Below the pieces are notes generated by a model. That model searched no databases. It was not told the DNA's origin and saw nothing but the letters and a program-made list of their open reading frames with translations. Positions 35,516 through 44,222 of a stretch of DNA of 64,000 nt are shown here, piece by piece. The DNA is from Flavobacterium nackdongense (GTDB lineage Bacteria; Bacteroidota; Bacteroidia; Flavobacteriales; Flavobacteriaceae). The stretch lies in contig NZ_CP037933.1 of assembly GCF_004355225.1 (NCBI RefSeq), positions 1,860,001-1,924,000 of the forward strand. The letters run 5' to 3'. The translations under genes were made by a program, and so were the position numbers. How positions within the stretch are numbered: the stretch's first letter is position 1; every line of letters starts with the position of its first letter.

Positions 35516-35546
35516 AAAATCCTGCTCCAACCAAGAGCAGGATTTT
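35516..35546 (+). terminator. Terminator before the MG2-like gene
   Basis: 12-bp stem AAAATCCTGCTC/GAGCAGGATTTT with 7-nt loop; the T-run is only the four T closing the stem. It lies within the longer possible reading frame that starts at 35469, one reason to start the next gene at 35613. Confidence 0.7.
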
Positions 35547-35612
35547 CCTTATAAATTTATATTAAAATCAAGAATAGTTTTTGTATTTTTCAGCAGCCTT
35601 AAAACCCCAAAA

Positions 35613-37985
35613 ATGAAACAAGCATTTAGCATTATTCTTATCCTATTCACAACAACACTAATCTTCTCTCAAAATGCAGAAAATTCACAAAAAATAAAAA
35701 CCAATTTAGAAGATTATTTCCATTTCGAGAGAGAGAATATTCACGTACAATTCAACAAAACAATCTATGTTTCTAACGAAAACATCGCTTTTAAAGGTTA
35801 TGTTTTCAATAAACAGAGCAGTGTACCCAACCTAAACACTACTAATATTCAAATGGTCATTTATGATACTGCAGGCAAAGAAATTCAAAGACAATTATTG
35901 GCTGCAAATTTTGGTACATTTGACGGAATCGCCACTTTCGATAAGGAAACGCCTTCGGGTAAATACCGTTTTCATTTTTATACTAATTGGATGAATAATT
36001 TTATGGAAGACGAATCTTTTGTTCAAACCATCGAAATTATCAATAAAAATGAACCTTATAATTTAAAAATAAATCAAGCGGATTTCAATACTGCATCCAT
36101 AAGTTTCAACTCAGAAAGTGGCGCTTTTATTAAGGGAATAAACAATACTATTGGCATTCAAATCAAAGATTGCAACGAAATTGGCATTCAAATTATGGAG
36201 GGATTTGTGGTAGATTCCAAAGGTGCAACCATCACAACTTTCTTTACCAACAAAATGGGTTACGGAAAATTGGAATTGACTCCTGATTTGAATGAAACTT
36301 ACTCTGTGAAAATTGCCACAGACAAACTCAAATTGCAAAAACAATTACCCAAACCTAGCAATTCGGGTATGGCCATAAGCTACAACAACAATTTACCGAA
36401 CAATGTTTTGGAGGTTTCGGTAAAAACCAATACAGATGGGGCGAATTTATATCAAAATAAGAACTACATTTTGCTAGTTCATCAAAACGGAAAACACATT
36501 CAAAAAGAATTTAATTTCAATGATAAAAACACCATTCAAATCTTGACTTTCGATAAAAATGAGTTACCAAATGGTGTGAATAGCATTCGAATAATAGATG
36601 AAAATTTAAACGAAATTGCAGAAAGATTAGTTTATATCAACAAAGCTGTGAAAGCTGCCCCTATATTAGAATCAAGTTTCGCAACCAATGGCGATATTAT
36701 TCTTTACGGAAAAGTGCCCGCTAAAGAAGCCAATCTGAGCATCAGCGTATTGCCAAAAGACAGCCGTAGCAACGATCAAAAAAATTCAATTTTGGGTAGT
36801 TTGTACCTGAATGCGTATTTAGAAAAACCGGTTGCCAGCAGCTATACTTATTATGATCGACAAAATGTCACCAGAGCAAATGATATGGAATTATTACTGC
36901 TGAATCAGGAAAAAAGCAAGTACCATTGGAACAATATTAGCACCAACAAACCGAAAGAAATTTATAAATTCACCAAGGGAGTAACCATTAATGGTTCGGT
37001 TGTAAAAGCTCTGAATCCGAAAAAAAAGTACAAAGCCATGCTAATTTCCCTGAAGGATAATATATTTGAGGAAGCAACAGTAGACAGCAATAACAAATTC
37101 AGTTTTGACAATTTTTTTGCTCGAGATTCAACCGCTTATATGCTCGAATTAATGGACGAAAGCAATATCCCAATCGAAACCAAAATCGTTGTTAATATAT
37201 TGAATGCCAAAGAAGACTACCGCAATAAATTAAATTTTACTGCACCGATTTGCCCTGAAACAAAAGACTTAAAAAATATCTACTATTTTGCCGATGCAGA
37301 TTTAGAAAAAAAGACCATTGCCTTGAATGAAATTGCGGTTAATAACAATTACAAAAAATCAATCTTGACGCATGAAAACGACATGAACAATTCGACGGCA
37401 AAAGGATACAAAATTGGCGAAAAAGAATATGGTACTGCCTTAACTTTTTTAGGTAGAAATGGCTACCTAACCGGCGTTAATGAGGAATTTACAGTGTACA
37501 TTCGCAGCACAAGAGACGAACTTACAAATACTGCAATTAATATGGCCCCTGCTATATTTATAGACAATGTTCAAATCTTTGACTTGAATATTTTATTTGA
37601 TTTGGAACTGAGCGCTGTGGATGAAATTTATATTGATAGATTTAACACCTCTGTCCTAGCAAATAATGGCAATGGAACGGTAAAAATTTATCTAAAAAAA
37701 GGGGCTAATACAAAATACATGAAAAGCAAACACAACTCAATCGTAACTAAACTGGGTTTTGCGAAAACCAAAGCTTTTCAAACGACCAAATTTGCATTTT
37801 GGAAAGAATATGACATTTTTGGCGCTATGCAGTGGTTCCCAAATGTTTTTCTAGATGCGGAACAACTATTCGAAGTTAAATTTCCTAATTCAAATCAAAA
37901 AGAAATTCAAGTACTCATCGAAGGATTTACTGTCGATGGTCAATTTATATCTGAACAAAAAAAACTTAGCATTTCAGCAAAATAA
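35613..37985 (+). CDS. Large exported protein with MG2-like and plug-like regions
   Basis: A 790-residue exported protein. The start at 35613 opens a clear signal peptide (MKQAFSIILILFTTTLIFSQ). An N-terminal macroglobulin MG2-like domain (about 40-130: VQFNKTIYVSNENIAFKGYV, PSGKYRFHFYTNW) is followed by several beta domains. A region near 630-720 resembles a TonB-receptor plug (APAIFIDNVQIFD, DEIYIDRFNTSVLANNGNG, VKIYLKKG), yet there is no barrel. In Bacteroidetes such proteins are outer-membrane-associated and unnamed. Function unknown; a surface or periplasmic role is inferred. Confidence 0.7.
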   Translation: MKQAFSIILILFTTTLIFSQNAENSQKIKTNLEDYFHFERENIHVQFNKTIYVSNENIAFKGYVFNKQSSVPNLNTTNIQMVIYDTAGKEIQRQLLAANFGTFDGIATFDKETPSGKYRFHFYTNWMNNFMEDESFVQTIEIINKNEPYNLKINQADFNTASISFNSESGAFIKGINNTIGIQIKDCNEIGIQIMEGFVVDSKGATITTFFTNKMGYGKLELTPDLNETYSVKIATDKLKLQKQLPKPSNSGMAISYNNNLPNNVLEVSVKTNTDGANLYQNKNYILLVHQNGKHIQKEFNFNDKNTIQILTFDKNELPNGVNSIRIIDENLNEIAERLVYINKAVKAAPILESSFATNGDIILYGKVPAKEANLSISVLPKDSRSNDQKNSILGSLYLNAYLEKPVASSYTYYDRQNVTRANDMELLLLNQEKSKYHWNNISTNKPKEIYKFTKGVTINGSVVKALNPKKKYKAMLISLKDNIFEEATVDSNNKFSFDNFFARDSTAYMLELMDESNIPIETKIVVNILNAKEDYRNKLNFTAPICPETKDLKNIYYFADADLEKKTIALNEIAVNNNYKKSILTHENDMNNSTAKGYKIGEKEYGTALTFLGRNGYLTGVNEEFTVYIRSTRDELTNTAINMAPAIFIDNVQIFDLNILFDLELSAVDEIYIDRFNTSVLANNGNGTVKIYLKKGANTKYMKSKHNSIVTKLGFAKTKAFQTTKFAFWKEYDIFGAMQWFPNVFLDAEQLFEVKFPNSNQKEIQVLIEGFTVDGQFISEQKKLSISAK

Positions 37986-37992
37986 ACAAAAA

Positions 37993-38023
37993 AAACTCCG
38001 TTCACAATTCGTAAACGGAGTTT
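37993..38023. terminator. Bidirectional terminator
   Basis: AAACTCCGTT/AACGGAGTTT 10-bp stem with 11-nt loop and A/T runs on both sides, between two convergent genes. Confidence 0.85.
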
Positions 38024-38041
38024 ATTTAAGATTTAATTTTA

Positions 38042-38719
38042 CTATTTATGAACCACTCTTTTTTTGAGCAGTTTCCATAAAACCGGGGCAGTTGTAAAGA
38101 GAACAATTCCGATCACAATCATTTCAATATGTGCTTTCAAATCAATCCCAAATTGATTTTTGAATAAATCCGAAAGATAATGTCCTGCAAAAATCATACT
38201 GAACGACCAAAGCACGGAACCCAAAATATTATTAAAAACAAACTTTGACTTATTCATTCCTGCAATTCCCGCCACGATCGGAGCAAAAGTTCTGAAAATG
38301 GGCAGAAACCGTGCAAAAACGATGGCTTTGCCTCCATATTTTTCAAAAAAATCTCTGGATTGCAACAAATATTTTTCTTTAAACCAAAAAGTATCCTCTC
38401 TATTATAAAGATAAGTTCCGCCTTTGACACCAAACCAATAGCCCACCATATTGCCTAAAATACCAGCTAAAGAAACTAAAGATGATAAAAAGACCAAATT
38501 AACAAAGTCGTTCCCAACTGAAATTTGTCGTGTTAATAATTCGCTGTAAATCCCAGCTAAAAACAACAAACTGTCTCCTGGGAGAAAAAATCCGGCGAAC
38601 AATCCTGTCTCGGCAAAAATGATGAAAAGGATTACTATTAATCCAATTTTTATTCCACCAATTTCCATTAAAATGTAAAACTCAGGATTTATCAGTTGTG
38701 TCCAATCGAAATTACTCAT
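38042..38719 (-). CDS. DedA-family membrane protein
   Basis: A 225-residue DedA/SNARE-associated (PF09335) inner-membrane protein with about five to six helices. Motifs: EIGGIKIGLIVILFIIFAETGLFAGFFLPGDSLLF split across the first two helices (FAETGLFAGFFLPGD at about 34-48), GYWFGVKGG and the family's conserved RFLPIFRTFAPIVAGIAGM (about 139-157). DedA proteins are implicated in lipid (undecaprenyl phosphate) flipping and membrane homeostasis. Single-gene transcript. Confidence 0.93.
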   Translation of the reverse strand: MSNFDWTQLINPEFYILMEIGGIKIGLIVILFIIFAETGLFAGFFLPGDSLLFLAGIYSELLTRQISVGNDFVNLVFLSSLVSLAGILGNMVGYWFGVKGGTYLYNREDTFWFKEKYLLQSRDFFEKYGGKAIVFARFLPIFRTFAPIVAGIAGMNKSKFVFNNILGSVLWSFSMIFAGHYLSDLFKNQFGIDLKAHIEMIVIGIVLFTTAPVLWKLLKKRVVHK

Positions 38720-38882
38720 AAAAATATTTTAAAATTCTCGGTTGTGAAAGTAAATATAATTTGGCAAAACACCACTATCAAGGCAATGGAAATGCATTTT
38801 TTAATAAATATTTAATAAAACCTATCTTGATTTGTAAACTTTATAAAGATTCAAAACATCATTTCCGAACGAATTGACAAGT

Positions 38883-39236
38883 TTACTTCTTAGGTTCCAA
38901 CCTTTCATATTTGCAACAACTATGCAGATTGTCGTAATCTTCTTGGGTGGCTTTTACATTTTTGGTGTCGTGACCGACTTTTGCGAGCGCACTTTCAACT
39001 GCCAAAATGGATGTTTTTTCTTCGTTTAGCGTCACATCCAATTGATGCGTTTCGATGTTCCAACTGGCCATTTTCACTCCGCTAACGGAGAACGCCGCTT
39101 TTTGAATTCGCTTCTGACATTGTTCGCAATTGCCATTGACTTCAACGGTATATTTAGCGTTTTTATTCTTTTTAGTCTGAGCTTGTACAGAAAGAGTTAG
39201 TACTAATAACATCATTCCTAAAAATAGATTTTTCAT
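38883..39236 (-). CDS. Secreted heavy-metal-associated (HMA) domain protein
   Basis: A 117-residue protein with signal peptide MKNLFLGMMLLVLTLSVQAQ and one HMA domain (about 28-95) whose metal site is CEQC in VNGNCEQCQKRI (37-40). A second cysteine pair (HSCCKYERLEPKK) is at the end. Probably a periplasmic copper-binding or copper-carrying protein. It is downstream of the TonB-dependent receptor on the same strand (76 bp), the third gene of a probable metal module. Confidence 0.88.
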   Translation of the reverse strand: MKNLFLGMMLLVLTLSVQAQTKKNKNAKYTVEVNGNCEQCQKRIQKAAFSVSGVKMASWNIETHQLDVTLNEEKTSILAVESALAKVGHDTKNVKATQEDYDNLHSCCKYERLEPKK

Positions 39237-39266
39237 ATTTTTGATTTTTTAATTGTTATAAAATTG

Positions 39267-39282
39267 TCCCGACCTTTCGGGA
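39267..39282 (-). other. Small intercistronic hairpin
   Basis: TCCCGA/TCGGGA with 4-nt loop, followed on the minus strand by CAATTTT, between the receptor and HMA genes. Weak attenuator or processing site at most. Confidence 0.35.
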
Positions 39283-39312
39283 TTGCCATTGAAATGACCA
39301 TTGCCATTTCCA

Positions 39313-41340
39313 TTATTTAATTTTAAACCTCAAGCCCGCATAATACATTTGACCAAAAATGGGAGCATAAACTATCGATGCATCAAAGGTTGGACCAAAA
39401 GGATTTTCGCTGCCCAAAATGGCTTTTTCCTGCTTGTAATTTCCAATATTCTCTCCACCCATATAAACTTCAAAAGTAGAAGAAAAAGTGCGAGTAATTT
39501 GTGCATTCATCAAAGAAAACGAAGGCGAATACTCAGGAAGCCTATCCTCGACCGGGTTTGAAGCGGTTTCAGGTAATTTTTGTTGCCCCATCCAATTGTA
39601 GGTAAAATCGAATTTCCACTGTTTCCCTTTTTCAACAATATGGGTTTCATATCCTAAATTGGCAAAAAATCGATGTTTGGCTTGCAAAGGTCTTTCACTT
39701 CTTCCGCTCAAGAAATCGGTTTGAATGTCGTAATATTTGTACGCTGTTCGCAAATCAAAATGTTTTACTATTTCAAGATTAAAGTCAATTTGCAAACTAT
39801 TGGCAAAGGATTTTCCGTCTAAATTGTAAAACAAAACCTGATGAGTTCCTGGAATTGCTGGCGCCGTATATAAATCGACCACAACTTGTTTTGTAAAATC
39901 GGTTTTGTAAAAATCGAAACCTGCGTCGGCATTCTTGCCAAAGATGGTGAATTTCTGACTGAAACTCAATCCGTAATTCCAAGCGATTTCTGGATCTAAA
40001 CCATAAGTTTTGCCATCTGTATCCAAAATAGCAAAGGTTCTCGAACTGGCAAAAAGCGATTGGTTTTCGGCAAAAATATTGGCAGTACGTTTTCCTCTTC
40101 CGGCCGAAACGCGCAAAACCCCTTTCTCCCAAGGGTTGTATCGAATGTGCAGTCGCGGAGTGAAAAATGTCCCCAAACGATTGTGATTATCCACTCTACC
40201 ACCAGCCACTAAACTAAAATCGGAATCGTTATCATAGGTATATTCAAAAAAAGCACCTATCGAATTATCGATTCTGCTGTAGTCGTTCACGTTCACAAAT
40301 TCTTGGTATTTGTCATAAGCAAAGTTGAAACCGGTAGCGAATTTATGCATCGTATTATTGATAATCGAGTTGAAAATTAAATTCGAATAAAAGCTGCTCT
40401 GCTTGATATTGTATAGATTTAATCCATAATAAGATTCCTGATTGTGGCTGTTGAATGCATTTTGAAAACCAATACTTTGATACGGCATATCCTTGAAAAC
40501 ATAGCCCACTTTTGACGAAACATCAAAGCGCTCGGTATTGATTTCGGAGCCCCAAAGATTAGTTTTTCCTTTGTCAATATCAGGGTCAAAGTCGATTTCG
40601 CCCGATTGTTTTTGGTCATTCATATACCGTAAGTTGATGAAACTTACCCAACCCGTTTCGGCACAAGCATATTGCCATCGATTGATTATATTGACTTGTT
40701 TTGCCAACGGATTGTCGAGAAAACCATCGTTATTCATATCGTTTTTGGCCGCTCTTGTGTTGCCGTGAACAAACAAACTCGTTGCCCAATCATCGGATAT
40801 TTTGGCGTTGAAATGAGTGTTCAATTCGAATCTAGAATCGGTAGAACCATACGCATTCAAGAAGAATGGAATGTCATTTAGCGGCTTGATTAATTCGGTA
40901 TTAATTTGTCCAGAAATACTTTCGTATCCGTTGACCACGCTGCCAGCACCTTTTGTAATTTGGATACTTTCGATCCAGGTTCCAGGTGTAAATGAAAGCC
41001 CATACGCTTGTGAAGCACCACGAACCGAAGGGATATTTTCTTCGGCAATCATCAAATAAGGACTCGTCAAACCCAACATTTTGATTTGTTTGGTTCCCGT
41101 GAGTGCGTCCGAAAAACTGACATCGATCGAAGGATTGGTCTCGAAACTTTCGGCGAGATTACAACAAGCGGCTTTGAGTAATTCCTTGCTCGTGACCAAG
41201 GTCGTGTTGGCCGTAATCTTGGAGGATTTTTGTAAGCCTTTGTTTTTTGAAACTACTTTTACTGCCTGCAAGGTGTCCTGAGAATAGGATATAAACACAC
41301 ACGACAAGGTCAATAAAAGTATTGAAATTTGTTTATTCAT
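39313..41340 (-). CDS. TonB-dependent receptor, probably metal uptake
   Basis: A 675-residue outer-membrane receptor: signal peptide (MNKQISILLLTLSCVFISYS), plug domain (about 45-155, with ELLKAACCNLAESFETNPSI and the QIKMLGLTSPYLMI strand) and a 22-strand beta-barrel ending YYAGLRFKIK with an aromatic-rich terminal strand. There is no N-terminal carboxypeptidase-like extension. The adjacent ACC in the plug and the flanking HMA and HYC_CC_PP genes point to copper or another soft metal as the substrate; this is inference from context. Confidence 0.9.
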   Translation of the reverse strand: MNKQISILLLTLSCVFISYSQDTLQAVKVVSKNKGLQKSSKITANTTLVTSKELLKAACCNLAESFETNPSIDVSFSDALTGTKQIKMLGLTSPYLMIAEENIPSVRGASQAYGLSFTPGTWIESIQITKGAGSVVNGYESISGQINTELIKPLNDIPFFLNAYGSTDSRFELNTHFNAKISDDWATSLFVHGNTRAAKNDMNNDGFLDNPLAKQVNIINRWQYACAETGWVSFINLRYMNDQKQSGEIDFDPDIDKGKTNLWGSEINTERFDVSSKVGYVFKDMPYQSIGFQNAFNSHNQESYYGLNLYNIKQSSFYSNLIFNSIINNTMHKFATGFNFAYDKYQEFVNVNDYSRIDNSIGAFFEYTYDNDSDFSLVAGGRVDNHNRLGTFFTPRLHIRYNPWEKGVLRVSAGRGKRTANIFAENQSLFASSRTFAILDTDGKTYGLDPEIAWNYGLSFSQKFTIFGKNADAGFDFYKTDFTKQVVVDLYTAPAIPGTHQVLFYNLDGKSFANSLQIDFNLEIVKHFDLRTAYKYYDIQTDFLSGRSERPLQAKHRFFANLGYETHIVEKGKQWKFDFTYNWMGQQKLPETASNPVEDRLPEYSPSFSLMNAQITRTFSSTFEVYMGGENIGNYKQEKAILGSENPFGPTFDASIVYAPIFGQMYYAGLRFKIK

Positions 41341-41413
41341 GTATTACGTTTTAATGTTTTTTAATAGTAACCTCTACCCAATAAAAGGGATAGATTTTAT
41401 AAAAACATTAAAA

Positions 41414-41839
41414 TCAGGCGTAGAAAATGTATTGATGGTATAATTTGAAAAGTGGTGGCGCATTGGCATCGCAATAATACGGCCTGATGCGATTGTTTTC
41501 GAAATTTGAATATTCTGCAAAAAACACAGACTCCCATTTGACTATTATGAAATTGTATTCAGCTTGAAATAAAGGTGAATTGATAGTGACATTCTCTGAT
41601 TTTTTCTCAAAGTGAATTAATTTGTCTTGGCAACAGCTCCCTTTTTTTTCAAGAATATTTATGGTTTTCGGAGCACAGCAACTTTCTTCGTTTGCAATAA
41701 GAGATTCGTAATTTTTATAAAAAACTGGGTTAACCGAAGCGATTTCTCCCCCACAATAATGCACGTCAATGGCAAATCCTGTATTGGAAACCAACAGGAA
41801 AACTGCCAAAACAAAACTGAGGTGCTTTTTGAAATTCAT
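41414..41839 (-). CDS. HYC_CC_PP family secreted protein
   Basis: A 141-residue protein with signal peptide (MNFKKHLSFVLAVFLLVSNT) and the three motifs of the Bacteroidetes HYC_CC_PP family: HYCGG (about 27-31), two CC pairs (ESCCAP and GSCCQD, about 53-71) and APPLF near the C-terminus. The cysteine/histidine content suggests metal binding. It is first in a run with a TonB-dependent receptor (73 bp) and an HMA protein; as I recall, that association is common in the phylum. No biochemical function is known. Confidence 0.82.
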   Translation of the reverse strand: MNFKKHLSFVLAVFLLVSNTGFAIDVHYCGGEIASVNPVFYKNYESLIANEESCCAPKTINILEKKGSCCQDKLIHFEKKSENVTINSPLFQAEYNFIIVKWESVFFAEYSNFENNRIRPYYCDANAPPLFKLYHQYIFYA

Positions 41840-41898
41840 ACTGCGAAATTACAACTAAATAAATCGACAGCTTTAAAATAAACGTTAAAATTAATTTG

Positions 41899-43269
41899 CT
41901 ATAATTCAAACTCTTGATTCATTTGAGGAATAACGCAATCAAAACCATATTTTTCATTGATTTTATGACTTAATTCTTCAAAGGCTTCGTTTTCTCCGTG
42001 AACCAAAAATACTTTTTGAGTCCCGAAAGCGTTCGGAATGTTTTCCAATTCAGAAAGCCAATTCAATAAATCTTGTTGATCACCGTGGGCCGACAAGCCT
42101 TCGATTTCGAGTATAGTCGCTTTTACTTCATAATATTTACCGTAAAATTTAATTTCTTTGGCGCCTTCCAATAATTTTCGGCCACGTGTTCCCTCGGCTT
42201 GATAGCCAATGATGATTACTGTGGTTTCAGGCAAACCGATATAGCGCTCCAAATAACTCAAAACCCGACCGCCTGTAATCATCCCGCTTGCTGCAATTAC
42301 TACTTTGGGCTCTGGATTGTAAATGGTTTCGATCGTTTCTTCATAATCAGCATTCATCGTAAACATTTTACACATGCCTACATATTCTTGCTCGGATAAT
42401 TTATGCCATTTTCTGTTATTTTCAAAAATATCCAAAACTCGAATCCCCATCGGAGTATCAATGATATAGGGAATATTCGGTATTTTATCTTCTGTTTTGA
42501 GTTGCCATAGCAAGTACATTATAGTTTGCGCCCGTTCTACTGCAAAACTCGGAATAATAATAGTTCCGCCCTTTTCAACTGTATTGTTAATGTACATTTC
42601 GAGTTCCGCCTTCGCATCGGTTTCTGGGTGAAGGCGGTTTCCGTAGGTACTTTCTAAGAAAATGTAGTTGCCTTTTTTGGGCTTTGTTGGAGGGTACATC
42701 AAGATATCATTGTCACGACCAATATCTCCCGAGAAAACTAAAGTTTTATTTTCTAAAACTAATGTGATACTACAAGCACCAATAATATGTCCCGCATTGG
42801 TAAAAACTGCTGAAATTTCGGCATCCAAAGGGATTTTTTCGTTGGTTTTTATCACTCTAAAAAGCGGAAAAACAGCTTCGGCTTGCTTTATATCGTACAG
42901 CGGTTCGGCAATTTCGTGCTTCGAATAGTGTTCTTTATTAGCCTTAAACGCTTCTTCCTCTTGAATTTTAGCACTGTCCAAAAGAATCAGTTTGGCAATA
43001 TCCTTTGTGGGACTTGTACAATATATTTTCCCTTTAAAACCTTGGTCGACTAGTCTTGGCAACCAACCGCAATGATCCATATGACCGTGGGTCAACAGCA
43101 CGAAATCTATTGTTGAAGGCAATATTGGCAAAGGTTCCCAATTGAGTTCTCTTAAGGATTTAATGCCTTGAAACTGTCCGCAGTCGATCAGGATTCGGAT
43201 ACCATTACTCTCTATTAAAGTTTTGGATCCGGTAACTGTTCCTGCTCCGCCAATGAATTTTACTTTCAT
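41899..43269 (-). CDS. Metallo-beta-lactamase/beta-CASP ribonuclease-like protein
   Basis: A 456-residue protein of the beta-CASP nuclease family (CPSF-73/archaeal-bacterial YSH1-like). The metallo-beta-lactamase core has THGHMDHCG (about 60-68, HxHxDH), FTNAGHIIGACSITL (about 156) and VFSGDIGRD (about 177). The beta-CASP insert is at about 205-385 with VVIAASGMITGGRVLSYLE. The RMMBL tail carries the closing His of LVHGENEAF. It most likely processes or degrades RNA. It follows the ATP-cone nuclease-like gene by 53 bp on the same strand. Confidence 0.93.
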   Translation of the reverse strand: MKVKFIGGAGTVTGSKTLIESNGIRILIDCGQFQGIKSLRELNWEPLPILPSTIDFVLLTHGHMDHCGWLPRLVDQGFKGKIYCTSPTKDIAKLILLDSAKIQEEEAFKANKEHYSKHEIAEPLYDIKQAEAVFPLFRVIKTNEKIPLDAEISAVFTNAGHIIGACSITLVLENKTLVFSGDIGRDNDILMYPPTKPKKGNYIFLESTYGNRLHPETDAKAELEMYINNTVEKGGTIIIPSFAVERAQTIMYLLWQLKTEDKIPNIPYIIDTPMGIRVLDIFENNRKWHKLSEQEYVGMCKMFTMNADYEETIETIYNPEPKVVIAASGMITGGRVLSYLERYIGLPETTVIIIGYQAEGTRGRKLLEGAKEIKFYGKYYEVKATILEIEGLSAHGDQQDLLNWLSELENIPNAFGTQKVFLVHGENEAFEELSHKINEKYGFDCVIPQMNQEFEL

Positions 43270-43271
43270 GA

Positions 43272-43304
43272 TGTCATTTCGAGGAACGAAGCAATCTCGC
43301 CCTC
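43272..43304. repeat. Copy of a dispersed TCATTTCGAGGAACGAAGCA-type repeat
   Basis: The text TGTCATTTCGAGGAACGAAG followed by CAATCTC forms a TTCG/CGAA hairpin. I recall close relatives scattered between genes in many Bacteroidetes. It fills the gap between the ATP-cone gene and the beta-CASP gene. Confidence 0.6.
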
Positions 43305-43322
43305 TTTATTAAATAATAATTT

Positions 43323-44153
43323 CTATAGGTATTCACACAATTCTGAGGCTTCTTTCAAGACGTTTTTGATGCGATTGGTACTCAATCCTATTTTCTCTAA
43401 ACACTCGGAATTGTGCATGATTTCTTTTACCAAAATGACATCAAGCACCAACAGTCGGTCTTTTTCAGCCAATGACAAAGTGGTCAAACAAGTAATGGGA
43501 TACAGAAAATTATCTGCATTTTTGGTACTAATATTATTGTTTTCGGGATAATTCCAACTCAATAAATTCAAGCCGGAACATTTGGCAAAGGCAATAGCAT
43601 CGGCGGTAAATCGGTTATTGGTCACAATCCAACATCCTGAAATGGATTCTTTTCCGGAGAAAATAATATGCTGTCTGTCTTTCAAATCATTAAACCGCGA
43701 CAAAATATACATGGGCACTTTTACATCAGAATTGGCTTCTTTGCCCATATGAAATTTACATTCCACCATCGAAATGAAATGGTCTTTCTTTATCAAAACA
43801 TCGATTTCGTGTGAAACGCATTTTCCTTGAAGAATCAAATTGGTTTTAGTTTCGTACTGCTCTGAAGCGAAGAGACGAGCAACGTATTTCTCAAAGAAAA
43901 AACCAGCCGGTCCTAATAAACGAATGGCTTCCTTCAAATTATATCTTGCTGCATGCGAATTAGAGGCTTTTTTGAGCAGCCCAAAAGCCATTTTGTAGAT
44001 TTGTTTGGTCGAAATGCCTTCGTAGATTTCTTTTTGAATGGTCTGCAGAATAGTTTGAACAACAAGAGGACTAGCTCCAGACTTTAGGAGCGATTGTTTG
44101 AGTTTAACCGGGTTAAAATCAACAATATCGCCAGAATATTTTACTACTTTCAT
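43323..44153 (-). CDS. ATP-cone domain fused to a PD-(D/E)XK nuclease-like domain
   Basis: A 276-residue protein. Residues 1-88 form an ATP-cone (VKYSGDIVDFNPVKLKQSLL, start similar to ribonucleotide reductase/NrdR cones). Residues 93-200 look like a restriction-endonuclease (Mrr-type) fold: Glu in FFEKYVARLF, Asp in SHEIDVLI (about 118) and the ExK of MVECKFHMG (about 131-133). The C-terminal region (210-276) includes a helix-hairpin-helix-like stretch (CLEKIGLSTNRIKNVLKEA). A nucleotide-gated nuclease is a reasonable inference; targets are unknown. It is 69 bp after the SNF2 helicase gene. Confidence 0.8.
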   Translation of the reverse strand: MKVVKYSGDIVDFNPVKLKQSLLKSGASPLVVQTILQTIQKEIYEGISTKQIYKMAFGLLKKASNSHAARYNLKEAIRLLGPAGFFFEKYVARLFASEQYETKTNLILQGKCVSHEIDVLIKKDHFISMVECKFHMGKEANSDVKVPMYILSRFNDLKDRQHIIFSGKESISGCWIVTNNRFTADAIAFAKCSGLNLLSWNYPENNNISTKNADNFLYPITCLTTLSLAEKDRLLVLDVILVKEIMHNSECLEKIGLSTNRIKNVLKEASELCEYL

Positions 44154-44222
44154 CTGCTAGTAATTTATAATCGACACATTCGATTACAATACTAAAGGTA
44201 CAAAAAAAGAACAAAAAAACGC

